Source: QHBQ01 sp038230695 (GTDB lineage Bacteria > Chloroflexota > Chloroflexia > QHBQ01). Taken from it: a stretch of DNA of 12,395 nucleotides. Numbering within the stretch: the first letter of the stretch is position 1; each line of letters opens with the position of its first letter. Shown one piece after another: positions 1-7,341 of the stretch. Under the pieces are notes generated by a model. That model saw nothing but the letters and a program-made list of their open reading frames with translations. It was not told where the DNA came from and did not search any database. The stretch is taken from the NCBI GenBank assembly GCA_038230695.1, contig JBBRMT010000139.1:1-12395 (forward strand), written 5' to 3'. The position numbers and the translations under genes are program-made.

Positions 1-1
1 C

Positions 2-565
2 ACCAAACAAGCACTAGACAATCTGTACCAAACAAGGCTCGACCAAATGCGAACTGCTGCTATCTTGTCACACGTTCCAACTCATAGCTCAGGACCACCT
101 GCAACTGACACGCCCGGTCCCAGTCCTACATGGGAAATGGGGATATTCCGGTCTTGTATCGGCGGTCACCCCGGCTTCGGATTCATAGATTGCTGGCGAG
201 GTACAGCAAACGGGGAGATCGTTAGTGTCGTCGCAGGAGGCTTGCCCGTCTACACTGAAGGCGGCAAGGGATCAGCACCCACCGGACACACCAAAGCTGC
301 TCTTATGGTAGGTCAAGGGCCGTATATGCCTGATGCCCAAATCATTGTCGGTTCACCAGACAACGCTGTGTTTTATTATGTGCCGCTAGATGCAGAACTA
401 GTAGGTATTCTATCAGCGAGTGGCACACAGCTCACGCTCGCCGTAGATGATGCACAGCATACTCCCACTGCGGCAACTATCATCTTCGACATCTCCACCC
501 GCCAGTTCATCAGCACATCCGGCACGCCGATACCCACGACACCGGTGCCAACCTCTGCGCCTTAA
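2..565 (+). CDS. Hypothetical protein with Thr/Pro-rich C-terminus, 5'-partial
   Basis: I do not recognise this protein. The reading frame is open from the left edge (first full codon at base 2), and the first ATG inside it is at 47. No ribosome-binding site is obvious there, so the true start is probably outside the window. The visible part is about 187 residues. It has a Ser/Pro/Thr-rich stretch (HSSGPPATDTPGPSPT), then a Gly-rich region with two Cys (SCIGGHPGFGFIDC), then a beta-rich stretch, and it ends in Thr/Pro repeats (TPIPTTPVPTSAP). Thr/Pro-rich tails and linkers are common in exported proteins of this kind of genome, so an extracytoplasmic C-terminal domain is possible, but no signal peptide or membrane segment is visible. 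Base composition looks lower in GC than the genes after it. It is separated from the MoxR gene by 256 bases and is probably not part of that operon. Confidence 0.6.
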   Translation, partial: TKQALDNLYQTRLDQMRTAAILSHVPTHSSGPPATDTPGPSPTWEMGIFRSCIGGHPGFGFIDCWRGTANGEIVSVVAGGLPVYTEGGKGSAPTGHTKAALMVGQGPYMPDAQIIVGSPDNAVFYYVPLDAELVGILSASGTQLTLAVDDAQHTPTAATIIFDISTRQFISTSGTPIPTTPVPTSAP

Positions 566-681
566 CACTGCCATAAGCATACTTGCGCTTGTTGAGCTTG
601 GCGTTGCAACCGTCAGGTGTTTTGCTGTGTCCGAGGCAGAATGAGAAAATGATTAGTAGACGTAGCCCATTATGGCTATTT

Positions 682-711
682 CTGGCACGCCAGTGGCAGA
701 GATGTTATAAT
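682..711 (+). promoter_or_regulatory. Candidate extended -10 promoter for the moxR-DUF58 operon
   Basis: A perfect extended -10 element, TGTTATAAT, lies at 703-711. A weak -35-like CTGGCA (4 of 6 matches to TTGACA) lies at 682-687 with an 18-base spacer. Transcription would start near 718 and leave a leader of about 100 bases before the ATG at 822. A second TATAAT at 768-773 has no recognisable -35 and could be an alternative -10. The rest of the 566-821 gap shows no gene and no convincing terminator for the upstream gene. Confidence 0.4.
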
Positions 712-821
712 TAGGCCATAATCTGTAATTCTTGGGTCGGGGCGGAACCTTAGCCAAACCCCCAGCGTATAATTGGTGTATATAAGATACGAAGCATAAC
801 CGAGAGGACAGATCCTAAATT

Positions 822-1796
822 ATGGAAGATGTGAAAACGGTCGGCGAACGGTTGATGCGTAACGTGGAGAAGGTTATCGTCGGCAAGCATTACGAGGTGC
901 AAAGCGTGCTGGTTGCGCTACTCTGTCGCGGTCACGTGCTGATTGAGGATGTGCCAGGGGTGGGTAAGACGATGCTGGCGAAGAGTATCGCCCGTAGCCT
1001 GGGCTGCACCTTCCACCGCATCCAGTTCACCCCCGACCTGCTGCCCAGCGATGTCACGGGCGTGAGCGTATTCAACCAGAAGACCACCGAGTTCGAGTAT
1101 CGCCCCGGCCCGGTTATGGCCCAGATAGTGCTGGCCGACGAGATCAACCGCGCCACCCCAAAGGCCCAATCGGCGCTGCTTGAAGCGATGGAGGAGCAGC
1201 AGATCAGCGTGGATGGCGTAACCTACCCGCTGCCCCAGCCCTTCATCGTGCTGGCAACCCAGAACCCCATCGAATACGAAGGCACCTTCCCCCTGCCCGA
1301 GGCGCAACTCGACCGCTTCCTGATGCGTATCTCGCTGGGATACCCCTCCCGCGCCGACGAGGTGGAGATCCTCGACCGCCAGCAGCAGCATCACCCGCTC
1401 AACGATTTGGAGCAAGTGGTAAACAGCGACGAGCTAATCCAGATGCAAACTGCGATCAAGGAAGTATACATTGATCGGCTGGTCAAGGAATACATCGTCA
1501 GCATTGTGGAGGCCACTCGCAAGCATCCCGATGTTTACCTGGGGGCCAGCCCGCGTGGGTCGCTGGCGCTCTATCGCACCTGTCAGGCTTACGCCTCTGT
1601 GGTCGGGCGCAACTATGTCATCCCCGACGATGTAAAGGCATTGGCCGCGCCCACCCTTGCCCATCGTATCATCGTCAACCCGGCCGCCCGCATCCGCAAT
1701 GTGGACACCGCTGGTATCGTGGCCGAGGTGCTTCGCAGCGTACCCGCGCCAGGGGTCAGGCCGGTTACTGCCGCGCAGGTGCGAGCTTCGTTATGA
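822..1796 (+). CDS. MoxR-family AAA+ ATPase
   Basis: Cytoplasmic AAA+ ATPase of the MoxR family, 324 residues, the usual length. The family acts as chaperone-like remodellers that mature or regulate partner proteins, often encoded beside DUF58 or von Willebrand A-type proteins. Visible motifs in order: Walker A DVPGVGKT (43-50), Walker B IVLADE (102-107, D106/E107), sensor 1 ATQNP (145-149), an arginine finger in QLDRF (R165), and sensor 2 SPRGS (R245) in the C-terminal lid. All key ATPase residues are intact, so it should be active. The ATG at 822 follows AGAGGA at 803-808, a somewhat long spacing of 13 bases. The stop codon overlaps the start of the DUF58 gene as ATGA (1793-1796), which implies translational coupling and a shared transcript. 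The exact substrate cannot be read from sequence; the DUF58 and TgpA-like neighbours point to an envelope function. Confidence 0.95.
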   Translation: MEDVKTVGERLMRNVEKVIVGKHYEVQSVLVALLCRGHVLIEDVPGVGKTMLAKSIARSLGCTFHRIQFTPDLLPSDVTGVSVFNQKTTEFEYRPGPVMAQIVLADEINRATPKAQSALLEAMEEQQISVDGVTYPLPQPFIVLATQNPIEYEGTFPLPEAQLDRFLMRISLGYPSRADEVEILDRQQQHHPLNDLEQVVNSDELIQMQTAIKEVYIDRLVKEYIVSIVEATRKHPDVYLGASPRGSLALYRTCQAYASVVGRNYVIPDDVKALAAPTLAHRIIVNPAARIRNVDTAGIVAEVLRSVPAPGVRPVTAAQVRASL

Positions 1797-3121
1797 ACGG
1801 GATGCGCCTACTTGCGCTGGCCGCGTTCCTCTACTTCCTGGCGCTTGCCACCGGCCAGCAGACCTTGTATTACCTGGGTTATGTGCTGGCAGCAGTGACC
1901 ATCGGTTCGCTGATCTGGGCGCGGCTGAACCTCAGCGCGGTGGAGATCGAACGCGGGGCGCGGGTGGACAGCCTGCAAGTCGGCCAGATCTTCGAGGAGA
2001 CGCTGACCCTCAACAACAAGAGCGTCTTCCCCAAGCTGTGGGTGGAGGTGCGCGACCGCAGCAACCTGCCCGGCCATCGCACCAGTTGCGTGATGAGCCT
2101 GACTAGCAAGCAACGCAAAAGCTGGCGGGTACGCACCGTTTGCCGCCAGCGCGGGGTCTACAAGCTCGGTCCGGTGGTGATGGTGACGGGCGACCCGTTC
2201 GGCCTGTTCCGCTTCTGGCGGCGCAAGCCCCAGGTGCGCGAGGTGCTAGTCTATCCGCCGCTGCTCGACCTTGCCGCATTCGGCCTGCCCTCTACCGAAC
2301 TGAGCGGCGGGTCGCAGGTGCGTTCGCGCAGCTTCAACCTGACCCCTAACGCAGTCGGCATCCGCGAGTATATTGCGGGCGACCCCTACAACCGCATCCA
2401 CTGGCCCGCCTCGGCGCGACAGCAGCGGCTGATGGTCAAGGAGTTTGAACTCGATCCCACCAGCGATTTGTGGATTGTGCTGGATATGGAGATGGCGGTG
2501 CAGTTCGGCAACCCCGCCGCCGTGCCGCACATCCCTAGAGCGAACGACGAAGAAGATAAGCCCAACCCCCGCGCCAGCGAAGATTACATTGGCGACACGT
2601 TGGGCCAGCCGGTCTACCTGCCGCCTAGCACCGAGGAATACAGCGTGGCGGTGGCAGCCAGCCTGGCCGGGAGGCTGCTGGCCGATAAGCGGGCAGTGGG
2701 TTTGATCGCCTGGGGGCAGCACCACGAGATAATCAACGTGGATCGCGGTTCGCGGCAATTGCTCCGCATCCTCCGCAGCATGGCCGCGCTCAAGGCCCAG
2801 GGGCGTGCGCCGATCGAGGAAGTGCTGGCCGCCGAGAGCGTGCGCTTCGCCAGAGGCAGCACGGTTATCGTGGTTACGCCAAATGTAGATGAGAAGTGGG
2901 CGCGGGCGCTGGGTGCGCTTACCCAACGCGGTATCAAAGCGGCGGCGGTTATCGTCGAGCCGGCTACCTTTGTCAAGCCGAACGAGCATCAGCCGCCCAA
3001 TTCGATGCTGGTAGTCGGCACCCTGGCCGCCACTGGCGTGCCAAGCTATCTGGTCAAGCACGGCGCACCTATCAATGTCGCCCTCGCCCAGGGGCTAGGT
3101 GGGGTCAAGGTGATGCGGTGA
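1793..3121 (+). CDS. DUF58 domain-containing membrane-anchored protein
   Basis: A 442-residue DUF58 protein. Two hydrophobic segments near the N-terminus (about 5-20 and 24-42) should anchor it in the membrane. A beta-rich region (about 47-160) follows, then the hallmark DUF58 motif at about 189-218, with REYIAGDPYNRIHWPASARQ as its core. A strand LWIVLDMEM (226-234) carries Asp231 in the position of a von Willebrand A-like metal site, and the predicted alternating beta/alpha C-terminal half fits that fold. An acidic, Pro-containing insertion (about 246-280) interrupts the domain. DUF58 proteins are usually encoded directly after a MoxR ATPase and are thought to be its client or partner. The start overlaps the moxR stop by four bases, so the two are translationally coupled. 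An in-frame ATG three codons downstream is an alternative start. Confidence 0.92.
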   Translation: MNGMRLLALAAFLYFLALATGQQTLYYLGYVLAAVTIGSLIWARLNLSAVEIERGARVDSLQVGQIFEETLTLNNKSVFPKLWVEVRDRSNLPGHRTSCVMSLTSKQRKSWRVRTVCRQRGVYKLGPVVMVTGDPFGLFRFWRRKPQVREVLVYPPLLDLAAFGLPSTELSGGSQVRSRSFNLTPNAVGIREYIAGDPYNRIHWPASARQQRLMVKEFELDPTSDLWIVLDMEMAVQFGNPAAVPHIPRANDEEDKPNPRASEDYIGDTLGQPVYLPPSTEEYSVAVAASLAGRLLADKRAVGLIAWGQHHEIINVDRGSRQLLRILRSMAALKAQGRAPIEEVLAAESVRFARGSTVIVVTPNVDEKWARALGALTQRGIKAAAVIVEPATFVKPNEHQPPNSMLVVGTLAATGVPSYLVKHGAPINVALAQGLGGVKVMR

Positions 3122-3150
3122 TCGCGAAATGGTAATGGTGACTAGTAAAT

Positions 3151-3176
3151 GTAGGGGCAGCGCTGCGTTCACCTAC
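3151..3176. repeat. Intergenic palindrome, GTAGGGGC family copy 1
   Basis: The segment begins GTAGG (3151-3155) and ends CCTAC (3172-3176), which pair as an outer stem. It encloses the perfect 10-base palindrome GCAGCGCTGC (3157-3166). It shares AATGTAGGGGC with the element at 10201-10230 (minus strand) and GTAGGGGC with the element at 5892-5918. There is no T-tract after it, so it is a poor match to an intrinsic terminator. Confidence 0.5.
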
Positions 3177-3178
3177 GT

Positions 3179-3213
3179 CCCTCTCCCTAACCCTCTCCCT
3201 TGGGGGCGAGGGG
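3179..3213. repeat. CCCTCTCCCT direct repeat with fold-back partner
   Basis: CCCTCTCCCT occurs twice (3179-3188 and 3191-3200), separated by AA. It is followed by GGGGGCGAGGGG (3202-3213), which can pair with the second copy: CCCTC (3191-3195) with GAGGG (3208-3212), then CCC (3197-3199) with GGG (3204-3206). C/T-rich elements of this form recur between genes in many GC-rich bacteria, so this is likely an intergenic repeat unit. A further small hairpin lies just downstream (3223-3229 pairing with 3235-3241, loop TTGCA), close to the ribosome-binding site of the next gene. Confidence 0.5.
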
Positions 3214-3261
3214 ATCTTGTTGGGGCAGGTTGCACTTGCCCACGCGGACTGAGGCTAATCA

Positions 3262-5868
3262 ATGGTCAAGAGAGCAATTAACTCTATAGCGAATTGGCGA
3301 TTGCAGGAAGGGTCGTTCAGCCTGCTGCTGCTGGCATTGATGCTGTTCAGCGTCACCTGGTCGGTGCAGGCGGCGCAATGGGTGCAGGATGGCCTGTGGA
3401 TCCTCTCACCCGTCACCCTGGTCGGGATGATGACCGGCCTGGTGCTGGCAAAGCTGCACGATGTTCCTCGTTATCTGCTGCACATATTGGGGTCGCTGAT
3501 TGGCATCCTATTCATCTTCTACCAGATGAGTACGATTATGGACAATAGCATTGGCGACTGGCAGGACAAGGCCCGCGAATTGCTGGTTCGGTCGCAGCTA
3601 TGGTACACCGCCGCCAGCACCGGCCAGTCGAGCAACGATACTCTCCTGTTCGTGTTCGTGCTGGCGGGGATGTGCTGGCTGCTGGCCTACACCAGCGCCT
3701 GGTTCGTCTTCCGGTCGCATTGGGCCTGGTGGGCAGTTGCGCCAAATGCGGTGGCGATCCTGGTGAACATCTCCTACGCGCCCAACACCAGCAACCTGAC
3801 TATCTACTTCCTGTTGTTCGTCTTTAGCGCCCTGATGCTGCTGGCTCGTTTCAACCTTTTCCAGCACGAGCAGAAATGGGATCGCGAACGGGTCAACTAC
3901 TCGCCAACGATTATCTGGCGTTTCCTACGCAGCAGCGCGGCCTTCTGCCTGGTCATCACCCTGGCCTTCTGGTTTATCCCCAACAGTGGGGTCAATCAAG
4001 GAGTAGCGGGCTGGGTATCAGGCTGGAATCAACCCTGGGAGCAATTCAACGCCAACATCAGCCGCTGGTTTGCGGGGGTGAGCAGCAATCGCGGCGGCAG
4101 CTTTAGTTACACCAGCTTCGGCAACGCCTTCACTATGGGCGGCAAACTGAACCTCAGCCAGAATGAGGCTTTGATCGTCCACGAGGCGCAACCGACCTAC
4201 CTATGGGCGCGGGCTTACGATCAGTATACCGGGCAGGGCTGGAACAGCGATAGTGCGGCGACCACCTTCAAGGCTGATGGGGCGCACGCCAACCGCTCCT
4301 CATACCTGTCGCTGGCAAAGGGTGAACAGATGCGTAACGATGACGCGCTACGCACTGAGATAACCCAGACTATCACCGTAGTCGCGCCCGTAGGTAGAGT
4401 CGTATTCGCCAACTACATCCCGGTCAGCGCCACGCTGCCAACTTTGCTCGATGTCTCCTGGGTGCAAGCCAACGAGGATGTGACCATTAGCACTGCCGAC
4501 TCTAGCCAACACCCGGTTGCAGTACGCAACCTGATTGACCTGCTCAAAGCTGGCGAGAGTCAGATGCTAACCACTGGCACGATGCCCGCCGATCTGAGCG
4601 ACACCAGCGCGATCCTGAGCCTGCTCGACAATACGCGGATGCAGGGCGCGGGCAGCAGCATTGGTCAGGCGGTACGGGTCGAAATGGCCGCGCTCCAGTC
4701 CGACGGCGTGGACATTGCGCTGAAAGTGCAAAATCGGGCGCTCTTCCTGCATTACGCTGGCGAACTGGCGATCCAGGACGACCTACTGGGGGTGCAAACC
4801 ACCCAGGATCTCAACACTGGCGACAGCTACTCGGTGGTGGTTCACGCCGCAACCGACGACGAGACCAGCCTACGCAACGCCAGCGTCAATTACCCGCAGT
4901 GGGTAAAGGATCGTTACCTCGCCCTGCCCAACAGCGTTACCGAGGAAACCCGACGCTTGGCGGCTTCGATTGTCGCCAACGTGCCGAAGAACCCCTACGA
5001 CGAGGCGAAAGCAATTGAGGCATACCTGAAAAACCCGGCCAACTATACCTACAATACCGATATTTCCCTGCCGCCCAGCAATACCGACCGGGTGGACTAC
5101 TTCCTGTTCACCAGCAAGCAGGGCTACTGCGAAGACTACTCTACTGCGATGGTGGTGATGCTTCGCACGCTGCAGATACCCACCCGCGAAGTGACCGGCT
5201 TCGCGCCAGCCAACTACGACAGCACGCAGGGCGCTTACGTTTACCGCGAGGCCAACGCTCACGCCTGGCCGGAAATCTACTTCCCCGGCTACGGTTGGCG
5301 GCAGTTTGAGCCGACCCCTGGCTTCAGCGGGCAGGACCGGCCCGCCACACCGCAGACCCCTACGCCAGTGGCGAAGATTTCGCCTACCCCCAGCGTATCA
5401 ACCACGCCCACGCCCAACCCCCACGACCCCAACGTGCCAACGCCAGTGCCACCCACCGCCAACAGCAGCACGCCGACTGGCCCGCCGGATAGCCCGGCTA
5501 CCATCGTAGCAAAGTGGGGGCTGCTGGTGGTGATGCTCATCGCCCTGCTGCTAGCCTGGCTATGGAGCCGCGAGAGCAAGCGGCTGTATGAAGGGTCGAA
5601 GTATTACGAGAAGTTGGTACGCTGGGCTGGCTGGGCCGGAGTTGGCCCTGCGCCGCACCAGACCCCTTACGAATACGCCGAGCAACTCGACCAGAAGCTA
5701 CCCGCTGCCCGTGGCCTGTTCCGTCCGCTAGCAAGCGCCTACGTGCGCGAACGCTTCGGCAAGCAGCCTGCCGACCAATACGAGCGCGAGAGCCTGACCC
5801 GCTACTGGCTGGCCGCCCGCTCCGCCCTCGCCCGCCGCATCCCCTTCCGCTGGCTGGGCCGAAAATAA
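3262..5868 (+). CDS. TgpA-like transglutaminase-fold membrane protein (DUF3488/DUF4129 type)
   Basis: An 868-residue membrane protein. About seven N-terminal membrane segments (roughly 18-37, 45-63, 70-88, 127-150, 154-170, 179-196, 223-240) match the DUF3488 region. A large, probably external domain follows, with a transglutaminase-like core at about 560-690. The catalytic Cys is C623 in GYCEDYSTAM and the His is H667 in ANAHAWPEIYF. The third position, 16 residues after the His, is Glu683 in FEPTPG where TgpA has Asp; a conservative change, also seen in relatives. A Thr/Pro-rich linker (about 692-748), a C-terminal membrane helix (about 752-769) and a DUF4129-like cytoplasmic tail (PYEYAEQL...) complete the family architecture. 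The ATG at 3262 has GAGG at 3251-3254, 7 bases upstream. MoxR, DUF58 and TgpA-like genes are often neighbours, so a joint envelope function is inferred; the substrate is unknown. Confidence 0.9.
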   Translation: MVKRAINSIANWRLQEGSFSLLLLALMLFSVTWSVQAAQWVQDGLWILSPVTLVGMMTGLVLAKLHDVPRYLLHILGSLIGILFIFYQMSTIMDNSIGDWQDKARELLVRSQLWYTAASTGQSSNDTLLFVFVLAGMCWLLAYTSAWFVFRSHWAWWAVAPNAVAILVNISYAPNTSNLTIYFLLFVFSALMLLARFNLFQHEQKWDRERVNYSPTIIWRFLRSSAAFCLVITLAFWFIPNSGVNQGVAGWVSGWNQPWEQFNANISRWFAGVSSNRGGSFSYTSFGNAFTMGGKLNLSQNEALIVHEAQPTYLWARAYDQYTGQGWNSDSAATTFKADGAHANRSSYLSLAKGEQMRNDDALRTEITQTITVVAPVGRVVFANYIPVSATLPTLLDVSWVQANEDVTISTADSSQHPVAVRNLIDLLKAGESQMLTTGTMPADLSDTSAILSLLDNTRMQGAGSSIGQAVRVEMAALQSDGVDIALKVQNRALFLHYAGELAIQDDLLGVQTTQDLNTGDSYSVVVHAATDDETSLRNASVNYPQWVKDRYLALPNSVTEETRRLAASIVANVPKNPYDEAKAIEAYLKNPANYTYNTDISLPPSNTDRVDYFLFTSKQGYCEDYSTAMVVMLRTLQIPTREVTGFAPANYDSTQGAYVYREANAHAWPEIYFPGYGWRQFEPTPGFSGQDRPATPQTPTPVAKISPTPSVSTTPTPNPHDPNVPTPVPPTANSSTPTGPPDSPATIVAKWGLLVVMLIALLLAWLWSRESKRLYEGSKYYEKLVRWAGWAGVGPAPHQTPYEYAEQLDQKLPAARGLFRPLASAYVRERFGKQPADQYERESLTRYWLAARSALARRIPFRWLGRK

Positions 5869-5891
5869 GATTACAGAGTAAAAACAATGTG

Positions 5892-5918
5892 GTAGGGGCG
5901 GGCGGTGGCCCGCCCTGC
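5892..5918. repeat. Intergenic GC-rich hairpin, GTAGGGGC family copy 2
   Basis: A perfect 8-base-pair all-GC stem, GGGCGGGC (5896-5903) with GCCCGCCC (5908-5915), closes a GGTG loop; a G-T pair extends it by one. It begins with GTAGGGGC (5892-5899) like the elements near 3151 and 10201. It lies 27 bases after the transglutaminase stop codon and could reduce read-through. The bases after it (TGCTGCTTG) are not a T-tract, so it is not a canonical terminator. Confidence 0.55.
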
Positions 5919-5968
5919 TGCTTGATCGCCATCTTGCCTAGTGCCTGACATCTGGGACTATAGTCATA

Positions 5969-5997
5969 TTGACACCTTTGGCTGGATGGGTTAGACT
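5969..5997 (+). promoter_or_regulatory. Sigma-70-type promoter for the ATPase-methyltransferase unit
   Basis: A perfect -35 box TTGACA (5969-5974) is followed by a 17-base spacer and a -10 box TAGACT (5992-5997, four of six consensus bases). The predicted transcription start is near 6004, about 65 bases before the preferred ATG of the ATPase gene. It lies in a 200-base intergenic region, in the right orientation to drive the two genes after it. Confidence 0.55.
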
Positions 5998-6068
5998 AGC
6001 AGCATGGAAGCCGCTATTTTTCTTGTCCTGGCCGCTGTATGGAGCAGAAAGGGTGGGGTCAGTCAAGT

Positions 6069-7328
6069 ATGGATTATCCGAGCAATACGAACAAACCGCA
6101 GAGTGGGCTGCTGAATCGGTTGGCCCAGGTAGAAGCCGCTAATCAGCAGGGCGCACCAATCGGCACGCCGGGAATGAATGTGCCATTCGCGCCGCAGTCT
6201 GCCGCCACATATGCTGCCGCGCCTTCGATACAGTACGCGCCAAATGCGCCGCTGCCGCCCTCGCCTGCGCCGATCGCTTACGCGCCTCCCCAGCCGGTTG
6301 CGGTAACGCCGCCCAGCCTGCTCGATGTGCTGATTGCCGAGGATCGCAAGGTAGCAGCAGGACAACTGAGCGGCTACCAGCCGGTGCCAACCGGCTTCGA
6401 CCCATTCGACAATTCTATTGGCGGCGGGCTGAAGCAGGGCGAATTGATGCTGGTAGGTGGGGCGCAGGGGCTAGGCAAAACCATCTGGTGTATGCAGATT
6501 GCCCGCAACATCGCGGCGCAGGGCTACTGCGCCCTCTACGCATCGTTCGAGCTTAACGAGGAGCAGTTGCTAGATCGGGTCATCTGCATGGAGAGCATTG
6601 ACCCCGCCAACCCTGCCCTGCAGCGCGGAGTGCGGATGAAGGATCTGCGCGAGATTGTCGTCTCGATGAGCAAGCAGCACCCTAATGCCGGACTGTACGA
6701 CATCCTCAACTCCATCCCCGCCGCAGCTGCATCCTTGCAGAAAATGCAGGCGTACTGCCGCAACCTCTACCTGATGAAAGCCAGCCCCACCAAGACTACG
6801 CTGGCAATCCTGGAGGCCACGGTGCAGGAACTCAAGGCTCGTCACCAGCGGGTAATCCTGTTCGTTGACTACTTGCAGAAAGTGCCGGTGCCAACCTCGA
6901 TGTCGGCCAGCACTGGCACGATGCTGGAGGAGGGCGAGCGGGTTACGATTATCGTGGAGGGGTTGAAGAACCTGGCAATGTCACAGGACGTGGCGGTGGT
7001 GGCGATTGTCGCCAGCGACCGCGAGGGGCTGAAGTCGAAGCGGCTACGCCTGCATCATCTGCGCGGCAGTTCCGCGCTGGACTACGAGTGCGATATTGCC
7101 GTTATTATGAACGGCAAGTTCAACATCCTCAGCAAGCAGCACATCGAATACAATCAGTTCAAGGCCGACAGCTACAAAAGCTGGGTGATCTTTACCATCG
7201 AGAAGAACCGTGCCGGAGCTAGCGAGATAGACATCGAGTTCCAGATGCGGACCGAGTATTTCTCCTTCAACCCACACGGGCAGATGGTGGAGCAGAAGCT
7301 GATTGACGGCAAGGTAACGCTGGAATAG
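6069..7328 (+). CDS. DnaB-C-like RecA-fold ATPase, lacking the DnaB N-terminal domain
   Basis: A 419-residue protein whose C-terminal 310 residues resemble the RecA-fold domain of DnaB helicases. Numbering from the ATG at 6069: TGFDPFDNSIGGGLKQGEL (about 108-126) is the pre-Walker segment; Walker A is GGAQGLGKT (130-138, K137); the likely catalytic Glu is E161 in SFELNEEQL; Walker B is VILFVDYLQK (D267); and KNRAG (R381) matches the DnaB arginine-finger region. The DnaB N-terminal domain is absent. In its place is a Pro/Ala-rich, probably disordered stretch (about 30-82). The SQLSR-like segment of DnaB is also changed (IVASDREG), so a replicative helicase role is unlikely. The ATG at 6069 is preferred because AAAGGGTGGGG lies just upstream; an in-frame ATG at 6039 lacks a binding site. 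The methyltransferase gene starts 13 bases after its stop. Function is unknown; an ATP-dependent DNA-binding or KaiC/RadA-like role is possible. Confidence 0.85.
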   Translation: MDYPSNTNKPQSGLLNRLAQVEAANQQGAPIGTPGMNVPFAPQSAATYAAAPSIQYAPNAPLPPSPAPIAYAPPQPVAVTPPSLLDVLIAEDRKVAAGQLSGYQPVPTGFDPFDNSIGGGLKQGELMLVGGAQGLGKTIWCMQIARNIAAQGYCALYASFELNEEQLLDRVICMESIDPANPALQRGVRMKDLREIVVSMSKQHPNAGLYDILNSIPAAAASLQKMQAYCRNLYLMKASPTKTTLAILEATVQELKARHQRVILFVDYLQKVPVPTSMSASTGTMLEEGERVTIIVEGLKNLAMSQDVAVVAIVASDREGLKSKRLRLHHLRGSSALDYECDIAVIMNGKFNILSKQHIEYNQFKADSYKSWVIFTIEKNRAGASEIDIEFQMRTEYFSFNPHGQMVEQKLIDGKVTLE

Positions 7329-7341
7329 CTGAAAGCGGTCT

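Noticed and set aside
683..697. TGGCAC-N5-TGGCA, resembling a sigma-54 promoter.
   Set aside because: The second box does not match TTGC fully, the segment is part of the small palindrome CTGGCACGCCAG, and a sigma-54 system is not expected in this kind of organism. The extended -10 element at 703-711 fits better.
2246..3061. A 271-codon open frame on the minus strand inside the DUF58 gene.
   Set aside because: It is a shadow of the DUF58 frame, with Arg/Gly/His-rich, domain-free sequence.
5896..5915. Hairpin after the transglutaminase gene as an intrinsic terminator.
   Set aside because: The stem is strong, but no T-tract follows and the same leading sequence recurs in other gaps, so a repeat element is the better call.
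6004..6114. A 36-codon open frame starting MEAAIFLVLAAVW at the predicted transcription start of the ATPase unit, as a possible leader peptide.
   Set aside because: It has no binding site, overlaps the ATPase start in another frame, and a leaderless start cannot be supported from sequence alone.
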